Source: Desulfomicrobium baculatum DSM 4028
Lineage (GTDB): Bacteria > Desulfobacterota > Desulfovibrionia > Desulfovibrionales > Desulfomicrobiaceae
Assembly (NCBI RefSeq): GCF_000023225.1
Contig: NC_013173.1
Coordinates: forward strand, 2,420,501 to 2,484,500
Length of the DNA: 64,000 bases
Direction: 5' to 3'
The notes under the pieces: model-generated
Told to the model about the DNA's origin: nothing
Database searches by the model: none
Seen by the model: only the letters and a program-made list of their open reading frames with translations
Program-made: the position numbers and the translations under genes
Part shown: in pieces, positions 53,267-63,000 of the stretch
How the letters are laid out: each line of letters begins with the position of its first letter
Position numbering within the stretch: position 1 is the first letter of the stretch

Positions 53267-53493
53267 CATTTGGTCAAAGATGCCCGCAAAAATAAAATCG
53301 TAGCCGGCATATGTTCCTCAAGGCCTCTGAATATCAGTCTCTGCGCCCTTTTCCAGATTTGAAGGACACCCCGCGCGACTTGCCGATTTCAGAGAATGAC
53401 CGTACGCGCTCCTGTACCACGCGGCACTGCCGAACCAAGTTTTTTCGCCCGAGTTCATGATTACGCTGCCAATTAACGTTTACGGAGAGATAT

Positions 53494-56400
53494 ATGTCGC
53501 TGACCCCACCCAGCTTTGAAGACGTCGCCCGGGAGATTCAGGGCAAGAAGATTCTTGTCGCCAACCGGGGCATCCCTGCTCGCAGAATTGTCCGCTCCAT
53601 CAAGGAAGTCTTTGGGGCCGTGCCCATGATCACGGCCACGGATGTGGACAAGACCGCGCCCTTCACCGCCGGCGCCCAGGAGCTCCTGCATCTCGGAGAG
53701 AACCCGCGCGCATATCTGGACATCGACAAGGTCATCGCCATGGCCAAGGCCAGGGGCGTGGCGGCCATCCATCCCGGATGGGGATTCGCCTCCGAGGACG
53801 AGTCCTTCCCCTCCAAATGCGCCGACGCGGGCATCATCTTCATCGGCCCCACCTCCGAGGCTATGCGTCTTCTGGGCAACAAGGTGCAGGTCCGGATGCT
53901 GGCCCAAAAGCTGGGCATCCCTGTCGTGCCGGGCTCCGATGGGGCTGTTTCCGTGGAGGAGGCCAAAGAGGTCGCCGCCCAGATCGGCCTGCCGGTCATG
54001 CTCAAGGCGGAAGGCGGCGGCGGTGGACGCGGAATCTACGAAGTGTTCAGCGAAGACCAGCTGGCCGACGCCTTCGTCAAGGCGTCCACCCTGGCCCAGG
54101 CCTCTTTCGGCAATCCGCGCCTGTATGTGGAGCGCCTGCTGACCTCCATCCGGCACATCGAAATCCAGGTCATCGCCGACAAATACGGCAACGTCTTCGC
54201 CTTCGACGAACGCGACTGCACGGTGCAGCGCAACCACCAGAAGCTGGTCGAGATCACCCCCTCCCCCTGGCCGGGCATGACCGAGGAGCTGCGCGACCAG
54301 CTCAAGGAGTATTCGCGCCAGCTGGTGCGCGCCGTGGGCTATCATTCCCTGTGCACGGTGGAATTTCTGGTGGACGCGACGGGCCGCGCCTACCTGATCG
54401 AGGTCAACACCCGCCTGCAGGTCGAGCACGGCATCACCGAATGCCGCTACGGCATCGACCTGGTCGAGGAGCAGATCGCCGTGGCCTTCGGAGCCCAGCT
54501 TCGTCTGAACGACGAGAACTGCAAGCCCCAGAGCCATGTCATGCAGGTCCGCATCAACTGCGAAGACCCGCAGCAGGACTTCAACCCCAATGCCGGACGC
54601 ATCACCCGCTACATGTCCCCGGGCGGCCCCGGCGTGCGCGTGGATTCCTGCGTCTGCGCCGGATATGAATTCCCGTCGCAATACGATTCCGCCGCCGCCC
54701 TACTCATCGCCTACGGCCCGGAGTGGAGCAAAGTGCTCGGCATCATGGAGCGCGCCCTGGGTGAATACGTCATCGGCGGCATCAAGACCACGATCCAGTT
54801 CCACCGCCAGATCATCGCGCACCCCCGCTTCCGCGGCGGCGACTACGACACCAATTTCGTGGCAAGCGCTCCCGAGCTCATGAACTACATGGACAAGGAG
54901 TCCGAGGCCGTGCGCCTGTCCCGTCTGGTGGCCGAGATCTCGGCCCACGGCTACAACCCGCACGTCAAGCTCGGGGACTACCGCACCCGGGAAAGCAAGC
55001 GCATGGACCCCTTCAGGCCGTCCCTGCCCGGCGTCGAGCCCGAATACTATCAGTACCCCTACCCACGCGGAGACCGGGACGCGATCCTGTCGTACGTCCG
55101 CGATTCCGGCCACGTCCATTTCACGGACACCACCGCCCGCGACATCACCCAGTCCAACTCGGGCAACCGTTTCCGGCTGGCCGAAGACCGCATCATCGGC
55201 CCCTATCTGGACAACTGCGGGTTCTTCTCCCTGGAGAACGGCGGCGGCGCGCATTTCCACGTGGCCATGCTGGCCAACATGACCTACCCCTTCTCCGAGG
55301 CCAGGGAGTGGAACGAATTCGCGCCCAAGACCTTGAAGCAGCTGCTCATCCGCTCCACCAACGTGCTCGGGTACAAGCCCCTGCCGCGCAACATCATGCG
55401 CCGCGCCGGCAAGATGATCTGCGAGCACTACGACGTGTTGCGCTGTTTCGATTTCCTGAACCACATCGAAAACATGCGCCCCTTCGCCGAAATGGCCCTG
55501 GCTTCAAGCAAAAACATCTGGGAACCGGCCATCTCCCTGTCCTTTGCCAAGGACTTCGACGTGCCGCATTATCTGGGCGTGGTGCGGGAGATCATCGCCA
55601 TGAACGCCGAGATTCTGGGCTGCTCCAGGGACGCGGCGGAAAAGACGTTCATCCTGGGACTTAAAGACATGGCCGGGTCATGCCCGCCGATCTTCATGAC
55701 CGAACTGGTCACCGCCATCCGCAAGGCCCACCCCGATCTGGTCCTGCACTACCACCGCCACTACACCGACGGCCTCTTTGTCCCGGCCGTGGCAGCGGCG
55801 GCCAAGGCCGGGGCGCACATCGTGGACACGGCCATCGGCGCCTCGGTGCGCTGGTACGGCCAGGGCGAGGTCCTCTCCACGGCGGCCTATATTGAGGAAC
55901 TCGGGCTCAAGACCAATCTGAACAAGGACATGATCCGCACCACCGGTTTCGTGCTGAAGCAGATCATGCCCTACTACGACCGCTACACGGCCCCCTACTT
56001 CCAGGGCATCGACTACGACGTCATCGAGCACGGCATGCCCGGCGGCGCGACGTCCTCGTCCCAGGAAGGGGCCATGAAGCAGGGCTACATCCACCTCTTG
56101 CCCTTCATGCTCAAGTTTCTGGCCGGAATCCGCAAGATCGTGCGCTACCACGACGTGACCCCGGGCTCCCAGATCACCTGGAACACGGCCTTCCTGGCCG
56201 TGACCGGCGCCTACAAGCGCGGCGGGCGGCGAGGCCTGCGCAAGCTTCTGTCCGTGCTGGACCAGGTGGTCACGCTGCCCGAAGAGGCGCTGACCAACGA
56301 AATCAGGACCGAGCGCCTGAATATCTATCAGGACGCCAACGACGCCTTCAGGAACCTGCTGCTCGGCAAGTTCGGCCGCCTGCCGCTCGGGTTCCCGCAG

Positions 56401-57183
56401 GACTGGGTCTATGAATCGGCCTTCGGCCCCGAGTACCGGGAGGCCATCGCCCGGCGCACGGAATGTTCCCCGCTGGCGACGCTTTCTGACATGGACGAAA
56501 CCAAGGAGCTGCAGAGCCTGGCCGAACACATCGGACGCACCCCGACGGAAGAGGAACTGCTCATGTATCTGAGCCATCCCGGCGATGCCCTGACGACCAT
56601 CAAGTTCGTGGGCCAGTACGGAGACTGCAACCGCCTGCCCCTGCACACATGGTTCGAAGGCATGGGAGCCGGAGAAGAGATCATGTTCAAGGATTCGGCA
56701 GGCAAGCATCATGTCCTGTGCATGCAGCACATCTCCCGCCCGGACGATCTGGGCATGAGCCTGGTCTCCTACACCCTGGACTCCGAATCCTTCACCCAGC
56801 AGGTCAAGGTGGCCGAAGCCACGGGCAAGAACGAGAGCGCGATAGAACTGGCCGACCAGCACGATCCCTATCAGGTCGGCTCGCCTTCCAGCGGAGATCT
56901 GTGGGTCATGCTCGTCAAACCGGGCGACATGGTCAAAAAGGGCGAGGAGCTCTTTAACATCTCCATCATGAAGCAGGAAAAATCGATCCTGGCCCCGGTG
57001 GACGGCATGGTCGAGCGCGTGCTCAAATTCGCCGACTATCAGGAAGACAAGAAGATGGTCCCGGTCAAGGAAGGCGAGCTGCTGGTCGTGCTTGTGCCGG
57101 CGCCCCGTAAATGTCCGACCTGCGCGGCTCCCGTGACCAGGGAAGAATTCAAGTTCTGCACCTCCTGCGGCCAGAAGGTATAA
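53494..57183 (+). CDS. pyc: Pyruvate carboxylase, divergent, with C-terminal zinc ribbon
   Basis: A 1229-residue biotin enzyme making oxaloacetate from pyruvate. The N-terminal biotin carboxylase (about 1-470) has EGGGGGRGIYE and EVNTRLQVEHGITE. The carboxyltransferase (about 540-1080) has FTDTTARDITQS where typical enzymes have TDTTxRDAHQS, LKDMAG, and HYHRHYTDG for HxHTHD. The biotin domain reads IMKQEKS instead of the usual AMKM. A zinc ribbon (CPTCAAP and CTSCGQ) ends the protein. Placed after suyAB and the transporter, it would turn the pyruvate formed into oxaloacetate. GGAGA precedes ATG 53494; a strong terminator follows. Confidence 0.82.
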   Translation: MSLTPPSFEDVAREIQGKKILVANRGIPARRIVRSIKEVFGAVPMITATDVDKTAPFTAGAQELLHLGENPRAYLDIDKVIAMAKARGVAAIHPGWGFASEDESFPSKCADAGIIFIGPTSEAMRLLGNKVQVRMLAQKLGIPVVPGSDGAVSVEEAKEVAAQIGLPVMLKAEGGGGGRGIYEVFSEDQLADAFVKASTLAQASFGNPRLYVERLLTSIRHIEIQVIADKYGNVFAFDERDCTVQRNHQKLVEITPSPWPGMTEELRDQLKEYSRQLVRAVGYHSLCTVEFLVDATGRAYLIEVNTRLQVEHGITECRYGIDLVEEQIAVAFGAQLRLNDENCKPQSHVMQVRINCEDPQQDFNPNAGRITRYMSPGGPGVRVDSCVCAGYEFPSQYDSAAALLIAYGPEWSKVLGIMERALGEYVIGGIKTTIQFHRQIIAHPRFRGGDYDTNFVASAPELMNYMDKESEAVRLSRLVAEISAHGYNPHVKLGDYRTRESKRMDPFRPSLPGVEPEYYQYPYPRGDRDAILSYVRDSGHVHFTDTTARDITQSNSGNRFRLAEDRIIGPYLDNCGFFSLENGGGAHFHVAMLANMTYPFSEAREWNEFAPKTLKQLLIRSTNVLGYKPLPRNIMRRAGKMICEHYDVLRCFDFLNHIENMRPFAEMALASSKNIWEPAISLSFAKDFDVPHYLGVVREIIAMNAEILGCSRDAAEKTFILGLKDMAGSCPPIFMTELVTAIRKAHPDLVLHYHRHYTDGLFVPAVAAAAKAGAHIVDTAIGASVRWYGQGEVLSTAAYIEELGLKTNLNKDMIRTTGFVLKQIMPYYDRYTAPYFQGIDYDVIEHGMPGGATSSSQEGAMKQGYIHLLPFMLKFLAGIRKIVRYHDVTPGSQITWNTAFLAVTGAYKRGGRRGLRKLLSVLDQVVTLPEEALTNEIRTERLNIYQDANDAFRNLLLGKFGRLPLGFPQDWVYESAFGPEYREAIARRTECSPLATLSDMDETKELQSLAEHIGRTPTEEELLMYLSHPGDALTTIKFVGQYGDCNRLPLHTWFEGMGAGEEIMFKDSAGKHHVLCMQHISRPDDLGMSLVSYTLDSESFTQQVKVAEATGKNESAIELADQHDPYQVGSPSSGDLWVMLVKPGDMVKKGEELFNISIMKQEKSILAPVDGMVERVLKFADYQEDKKMVPVKEGELLVVLVPAPRKCPTCAAPVTREEFKFCTSCGQKV

Positions 57184-57191
57184 ACGAGAGC

Positions 57192-57240
57192 GGGGAGCAA
57201 AAAGGCGTCGACCGGACGCTCTTTTTGCTCCCCTTTTTTT
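57192..57240 (+). terminator. Strong rho-independent terminator after pyc
   Basis: GGGGAGCAAAAAG (57192-57204) pairs with CTTTTTGCTCCCC (57221-57233), continued inside by GCGTC/GACGC, then seven T residues (57234-57240). Confidence 0.95.
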
Positions 57241-57297
57241 AGCACCCCGCACAGTTTGATGATTTTACGGACGCGGCGCCATCAGAGGATTTGAATC

Positions 57298-58122
57298 ATG
57301 CCATCCCCGAAAAGCCCGACGCGCATTGAAGAGCCGGTCGATCTGGACGCAGCCCTTGCGGCGGCCCTCGAAGCCGCAGACGAGGCCTGCGCGATCCTTA
57401 TCCAGGGACAGAGCCAACTCACCGAGGGCATGGTCAAGACCAAAAGTCCGGGAGACGTGACCACAATCATCGATCGTCGGGCCGAAGATGCCATCCGCAA
57501 CCGCTTGCAGGCCAGGTTCCCCGAGTTCGCCTTCACCGGCGAAGAAGGCGGCGCCAGCGGCCAGTCGCGTTGCCGCTGGATCGTGGACCCGCTCGACGGG
57601 ACCATGAACTACGTACACGGCTTTCCCTTCTATGCCGTCTCCCTGGCCCTGACCGTGGACGAGAGGATCGTCCTTGGTGTTGTCGCCGACCCGGTGCGCG
57701 GCGAGACCTTCTGGGCCGTGGCCGGTCGCGGGGCCTTTCTGGGCGGCAAGCCCATCACCGTTTCTCATGCGGACTCGATGGAAAAAGCGCTGGTGGGCAC
57801 GGTCTTCCCGCCGCCATCCTGGCCGGGACGGGACGACTACCTGAAACGATTTTGCCGGGTCGCCTCGCACGCGGCCGGTGTGCGCCGGGCCGGGGCCGCA
57901 GCCCTCGACCTGGCCTACGTCGCGGCCGGGAGACTGGACGCTTTTTTCGTGGAAAGCCTCAAGGCCTGGGACATCGCGGCCGGGATGCTGCTTGTCACGG
58001 AAGCGGGGGGACAGGTCTCGGACATTTTCACGGCAAAACCACCGCTGCAAACAAACCGGCTCGCCGCCGCAAACGCCCATCTCCTGCCCCCATTACTTGA
58101 ACTCCTTCGCCGAAAAGACTGA
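57298..58122 (+). CDS. Inositol-monophosphatase-family phosphatase
   Basis: A 274-residue Mg-dependent phosphatase. The metal-binding motifs are EEGGAS (about residue 82), WIVDPLDGTMNYVHG (about 98-112) and AWDIAAG (about 223). These fit inositol monophosphatase/SuhB or related 3'-nucleotidase members. The N-terminal 25 residues are extra and polar. It sits alone after the pyruvate carboxylase terminator. Confidence 0.88.
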   Translation: MPSPKSPTRIEEPVDLDAALAAALEAADEACAILIQGQSQLTEGMVKTKSPGDVTTIIDRRAEDAIRNRLQARFPEFAFTGEEGGASGQSRCRWIVDPLDGTMNYVHGFPFYAVSLALTVDERIVLGVVADPVRGETFWAVAGRGAFLGGKPITVSHADSMEKALVGTVFPPPSWPGRDDYLKRFCRVASHAAGVRRAGAAALDLAYVAAGRLDAFFVESLKAWDIAAGMLLVTEAGGQVSDIFTAKPPLQTNRLAAANAHLLPPLLELLRRKD

Positions 58123-58636
58123 AAAACCGCCCATTCACCCCTTGTCCTCTCGGCAGCCGGAAGCCGAGGTGGGCCAAGACCTGCGATTGCTTTCACTTCT
58201 GCTTTTTATTTCATCAATGATAGAGAAAAACAGAATCTCTGATACAAGAAGAGTTTCCACTTCACTTTGCTGACATTTACCCCAAAGGGTGTTACAAGGG
58301 CATTTACGGATGTCATACTGTGCCCCCATCCATCCTACACGACATCAACAAACCGCATGGCCTGCAGAATTCCTTGACCGGGCTATTTTTTTGGATATTC
58401 GGGAGCCATATTTCACGGCATCTTGAAAACACCCTGACTTTCTGCCTCCGCCGGATCACCGCGCCTTCGAAGAGTTGAGCCAAGATCATGAGCATCAAGC
58501 GATGGGTGCAAAGGCATTAAGGGGGACCATTTTCAAGGCGGCGATCTGTTTTTACCGTGGCAAACTCGGCCTGTATCCGACATCATTTTGAACACGTTCA
58601 CCACAGAGTTTCTGCCAGAACACAAATAAGAAGAGC
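58123..58636. other. Intergenic region before the CheB-CheR gene
   Basis: About 510 bases between genes on the same strand. AT-rich in the middle. No small gene, repeat or clear promoter is identified. A TGGATATTCGGGAGCC segment has sigma-54 spacing but matches only five consensus positions, so I do not call it. Confidence 0.5.
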
Positions 58637-61276
58637 ATGAATTCAAAATCCAAGCAAAAAGGCTCGCCACCCCTGAGCCACGAATCCGTACCGCCAGCGC
58701 ACGAATCTGCGGGACCCCCTATACCCATTGTCGGAGTTGGAGCTTCCGCCGGTGGATTGGAAGCCCTGGAGCAATTTTTAGGGCACGTGCCTGAAAAAAG
58801 CGGAATGGCCTTTGTCATCGTCCAGCACCTCGATCCGACGCGCAAGGGCCTCCTGCCGGAACTGCTGCAGCGCGCCACCGCGATGCCGGTGCATCAGGTC
58901 AGGGACAGGATGCCGGTCGAGGCGGACTGCGTGTACGTAATCCCGCCCAACCATGACATGTCCATCCTGCATGGCGTGCTGCATCTGTTCAAACCGGCCG
59001 CGCCTCGCGGCCTGCGCCTGCCCATCGACTTTTTCTTCCGCTCGCTGGCAGAGGACCAGCAGGAGCGAAGCATCGGCGTCATCCTGTCCGGCATGGGCTC
59101 CGATGGCACGCTCGGGCTGCGGGCCATCAAGGAAAAGGCGGGGCTGGCCCTGGCGCAGGACCCCGCCTCGGCCAAATTCGACAGCATGCCCAGAAACGTC
59201 ATCAATGCCGGGCTGGCCGATCTGGTCGCTCCGGTGGAAGAATTGCCCGCAAAGCTGCTCGACCTGATGCGCCATGCACGGGTTGTCACCGCGTTTGTCC
59301 CCTCGCTTGAGGAAAAAACCCAAAGCGGCCTCGAAAAAATCGTCCTCCTGCTGCGCACGAAGACCGGCCATGACTTTTCCCAGTACAAGAAGAACACCTT
59401 GTACCGTCGCATCGAACGGCGCATGAGCATTCACCAGATCGACGGGATCATGTCCTATGTCCGCTTTCTGCAGGAAAATTCCCAGGAAACCGAGATTCTG
59501 TTCAGGGAGCTTCTGATCGGAGTGACCAGCTTTTTTCGCGATCCGGCGACATGGGAGCATCTGCAAAAAAACGCTCTCCCGCTTCTGCTGAAGTCGTGTC
59601 CGCCGAATGGCATTCTGCGGGCCTGGACACCGGGCTGCTCCACAGGGGAGGAAGCCTATTCGCTGGCCATGGTCTTCAGGGAGACCGTGGCTCACGTGGC
59701 GCCGGAGTCGGGCATCAAGCTGCGCATCTTTGCCACGGACCTGGACAAGGACGCCATCGACAAGGCCCGCCGCGGCCTCTATCCGCCAAATATCGCTGCG
59801 GATGTTTCCGCCGAACGGCTGGATCAATTTTTCGTTCATGACGAACACGGTTATCGCGTCGGCAAAGATATCCGGGAAATGATCACCTTCGCCACGCAGA
59901 ATGTCATCATGGACGCCCCGTTCACCAGGCTTGATATCCTCATCTGCCGCAATCTCCTGATCTATCTTGCGCCGGAGTTGCAGCAGAAGCTGCTGTCACT
60001 TTTTCATTACAGTCTGAATCCGGATGGAGTCCTGTTTTTGGGAAGTTCGGAATCGATCAACTCCAGCACCGATCTCTTTGCTCCGATAGACAGCAAATCA
60101 AGGCTGTTTAGACGACGCGAATCAATCCCGACGGCCGCAAAGATTGCATTCCAGCCTTCATTCGTCCCGGTCTTGCCGGGCATTTCACAGGAGACCACAA
60201 TGCTCAAACCGGCGGTCAATATCCAGTCTCTGGCGGATCAGGTGCTGTTGCAGCACTTTTCACCGCCCGCCGTGCTGGTCAACAGCAAGGGGGATATCCT
60301 CTACATCAGCGGCAGGACGGGCAAATACCTTGAACCGCCGGCGGGCAAGGTCAATTGGAATATCCACGCCATGGCTCGGGAAGGACTGCGCTTCGACCTG
60401 GGGGTCGCCTTTCAAAATGCCCTGAGGCAGAAGAAGGCGGTCACGGTCAAGGGACTCAAAGTCACAGAAGGTGAAACGGTTCAGACCGTGGACCTCACCG
60501 TGCAGGAAATTCAGGAACCTGCGGCCCTGCGCGGCATGGTCATGGTCATCTTCACCGACGTGGCGACCCCTCCAAAACAAAAAAAAGCACGCCGTTCAAA
60601 ACCTGGCGATGCAGGAAGCGTTAAGGTCACGGAGCTGGAACAGGAGCTGTATCAATGCCGCGAAGAACTTCGGACCACACGCGAAGAAATGCAGGCTTCA
60701 CAGGAAGAACTCAAATCCTACAACGAAGAGATGCAGTCTACAAACGAGGAACTGCAGTCTACAAATGAGGAATTGACCACCTCTCGTGAAGAGATGCAAT
60801 CACTCAATGAGGAGCTGCAGACGGTGAACGCCGAGCAGCAATCAAAGATGGACGAGCTCGCGCGGATCAATGACGACATGCGCAACCTGCTCAACAGCAC
60901 GGAGATCGTCACGATTTTTCTCGACAACGACCTGCACGTCCGGCGCTTCACTCCCGGCGCCAACAAGATCTTCAAGCTCATCCCCGGCGATGTGGGCCGG
61001 CCCCTCTCCGATCTTGCCAGCGACCTGCTCTATCCCGAAATATCCGAGCAGGCGGCAGAGGTGCTCAGAACCCTGGCATTTTCGGAAAAACAGGTTTGCA
61101 CCGCCGACGGTCGCTGGTATGTGGTGCGCATCATGCCCTACAGAACCATGCAAGACATTATCGCAGGCCTGGTCATGACCTTCACGAACATCACCGTGGC
61201 CAAGGAGCTCGAAAGGAAACTGCGCGCAGAGAATGACGAGCTCAGGCTTCGGCTCGGCGCAGGAGGATCATCATGA
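58637..61276 (+). CDS. CheB-CheR fusion with coiled coil and PAS domain
   Basis: An 879-residue chemosensory-type fusion. The CheB methylesterase domain (about 30-210) has the triad Ser37 (VGASAGG), His64 (VQHLDP) and Asp156 (GMGSDGTLG). The CheR methyltransferase domain (about 215-480) has SFFRDPATWEHL, WTPGCSTGEEAYSLAM and FATDLDKDAIDKA. A segment of repeated NEELQSTNEEL coiled coil (about 680-745) leads to a C-terminal PAS domain (about 750-865). No receptor or kinase is beside it. It overlaps the following PAS/sigma-54 activator gene by four bases, so the two products likely work together. Confidence 0.9.
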   Translation: MNSKSKQKGSPPLSHESVPPAHESAGPPIPIVGVGASAGGLEALEQFLGHVPEKSGMAFVIVQHLDPTRKGLLPELLQRATAMPVHQVRDRMPVEADCVYVIPPNHDMSILHGVLHLFKPAAPRGLRLPIDFFFRSLAEDQQERSIGVILSGMGSDGTLGLRAIKEKAGLALAQDPASAKFDSMPRNVINAGLADLVAPVEELPAKLLDLMRHARVVTAFVPSLEEKTQSGLEKIVLLLRTKTGHDFSQYKKNTLYRRIERRMSIHQIDGIMSYVRFLQENSQETEILFRELLIGVTSFFRDPATWEHLQKNALPLLLKSCPPNGILRAWTPGCSTGEEAYSLAMVFRETVAHVAPESGIKLRIFATDLDKDAIDKARRGLYPPNIAADVSAERLDQFFVHDEHGYRVGKDIREMITFATQNVIMDAPFTRLDILICRNLLIYLAPELQQKLLSLFHYSLNPDGVLFLGSSESINSSTDLFAPIDSKSRLFRRRESIPTAAKIAFQPSFVPVLPGISQETTMLKPAVNIQSLADQVLLQHFSPPAVLVNSKGDILYISGRTGKYLEPPAGKVNWNIHAMAREGLRFDLGVAFQNALRQKKAVTVKGLKVTEGETVQTVDLTVQEIQEPAALRGMVMVIFTDVATPPKQKKARRSKPGDAGSVKVTELEQELYQCREELRTTREEMQASQEELKSYNEEMQSTNEELQSTNEELTTSREEMQSLNEELQTVNAEQQSKMDELARINDDMRNLLNSTEIVTIFLDNDLHVRRFTPGANKIFKLIPGDVGRPLSDLASDLLYPEISEQAAEVLRTLAFSEKQVCTADGRWYVVRIMPYRTMQDIIAGLVMTFTNITVAKELERKLRAENDELRLRLGAGGSS

Positions 61277-63000
61277 ACACGCCCAAAAATCGGAAAAAAT
61301 CCGCTCCCGGGCTGACGCAGCCTACGGACAAACCGGCGCGCGGCGATACTGCCGGCACTCGTTCCCTGCTGCCCGAAATCGAGATGAAGCGGCTCGTGCA
61401 AGAGCTTGAGGTCCACCAGGTCGAACTGGAGATGCAGAACGAAGAACTGCGTCAGACCCAAGAAGCGCTGGAGACCTCGCGCAATGCCTTTGCCGAACTT
61501 TATGACTTCGCTCCTGCGGGCTATTTTTCCTTTGACCCGCAAGGATTGGTGCGCAGCGTCAACCTTCTTGGCGCCCAGTTGCTTGGCCTTGAACGGGAGC
61601 ACCTGCTGGGCAAGCCCATGAGCCGGTGGATCCCCGACGCGGACGGACGGAAGGTTTTCTCTAAGCACTGCGCGGATGTTCTGCGCAGAGAGGGAAACGA
61701 TATCTGCGAAATCTGGCTGCAGAGAGCTAACGGAATGAAATTCCACGCCCGTCTGCGAAGCATCGCCAAGGAGTCGGTCGAAGGAACGCACGGCGCCATC
61801 CGGTCCATGATCGTTGACGTGACCGAAGAGGAGAAGCTGAAGATTGCTCTGCAAAACGCACATGGCGAGCTTGAGCAGAAGGTCATGGAGCGAACACGTG
61901 AACTGCTCCTGACCAACAAGCGTCTGGTGCTGGAAATCGGCGTGCGCAAAGACACGGAAGAATCGCTGCGCATGGCGATCAAGGAAATCAAGCAGCTGAA
62001 AGACCGCCTCCAGGCCGAGAACATCTACCTGCAGCACGAGGCTGCCCAAAAATTCAACTTCGGCGAAATCATCGGCCAGAGCAGCGCCATCGCGCATGTT
62101 TTCGACAAGATCGAGCAGATCGCATCCCAGAATACGACCGTGCTTCTCCAAGGCGAGACAGGGTGCGGCAAGGGGGTCGTAGCGCGGGCCATCCATGCCC
62201 GGAGTGCCCGCAAGGATCGGGCGATGGTCACCATCAACTGCACGGCGTTGCCGGCAAACCTCATTGAAAGCGAACTCTTCGGGCGCGAAAAAGGAGCCTT
62301 TACCGGAGCCAGCGCCCGGCAGATGGGACGCTTCGAGCTTGCCGACGGAGGAACCATCTTTCTGGATGAAATCGGCGAGATGCCGATGGAACTGCAATGC
62401 AAGCTCTTGCGGGTGATTCAGGACGGCGAGTTCGAGCGTCTGGGGAGCCCGCGTACCATCAAGGTCGACGTGCGGATCATCGCGGCCAGCAACCGCAAAC
62501 TGGAAGAAGAAATCAAAAATGGCAGTTTCCGCGAGGACCTCTATTACCGGCTCAATGTCTTCCCCATCACCATCCCGCCGCTGAGGGCGCGCAAGGACGA
62601 CATCCGCCTTCTCGTCAATTTTTTCGTCGCCAAGTTCAACAAGAAGATCGGCAAGAAAATTGAAACCATTCCCAAGGAAGCCCTCGAAGCGCTGGAAAAT
62701 TACGACTGGCCCGGCAACGTGCGGGAACTGGAAAGCGTGATCGAACGGGCGATAATAATCAGTAAAGGTCCGTCATTGCAGATTCTGGATCAATTCAATA
62801 CGTCGCCCAAACCCAGCGAAACGTCCGGCGCGGACGTCAAGGCTCTGGTGGACCTGGAGCGCGACCACATCATCCATGTGCTCCAGAAAACAAATTGGCG
62901 CGTCGAAGGGAAAAATGGCGCTGCGGCCATCCTCGACATCAATCCCAGCACGCTTCGAGCCCGCATGAGAAAATTCGGAATCAATCGCAACTCCATATAG
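61273..63000 (+). CDS. PAS-domain sigma-54 activator coupled to CheB-CheR
   Basis: A 575-residue enhancer-binding protein. An N-terminal coiled coil (LVQELEVHQVELEMQNEELR) and PAS domain (about 70-185) are followed by a second coiled coil and an AAA+ domain (about 260-490; GETGCGKG, canonical GAFTGA in REKGAFTGASARQ, FLDEIGEMP) and a Fis-type helix-turn-helix. There is no receiver domain. Coupled to the CheB-CheR gene by ATGA overlap. A sigma-54 promoter at 63312-63327 ahead of the next gene may be its target. Confidence 0.9.
   Translation: MNTPKNRKKSAPGLTQPTDKPARGDTAGTRSLLPEIEMKRLVQELEVHQVELEMQNEELRQTQEALETSRNAFAELYDFAPAGYFSFDPQGLVRSVNLLGAQLLGLEREHLLGKPMSRWIPDADGRKVFSKHCADVLRREGNDICEIWLQRANGMKFHARLRSIAKESVEGTHGAIRSMIVDVTEEEKLKIALQNAHGELEQKVMERTRELLLTNKRLVLEIGVRKDTEESLRMAIKEIKQLKDRLQAENIYLQHEAAQKFNFGEIIGQSSAIAHVFDKIEQIASQNTTVLLQGETGCGKGVVARAIHARSARKDRAMVTINCTALPANLIESELFGREKGAFTGASARQMGRFELADGGTIFLDEIGEMPMELQCKLLRVIQDGEFERLGSPRTIKVDVRIIAASNRKLEEEIKNGSFREDLYYRLNVFPITIPPLRARKDDIRLLVNFFVAKFNKKIGKKIETIPKEALEALENYDWPGNVRELESVIERAIIISKGPSLQILDQFNTSPKPSETSGADVKALVDLERDHIIHVLQKTNWRVEGKNGAAAILDINPSTLRARMRKFGINRNSI

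Noticed and set aside
30873-57240. Bacterial microcompartment for the glycyl-radical enzyme
   Set aside because: No shell protein, encapsulation-peptide extension or CoA-acylating aldehyde dehydrogenase is present in the window; the lyase and activase stand without them.
58386-58401. TGGATATTCGGGAGCC as a sigma-54 promoter for CheB-CheR
   Set aside because: Spacing is right but only five of eleven consensus positions match.
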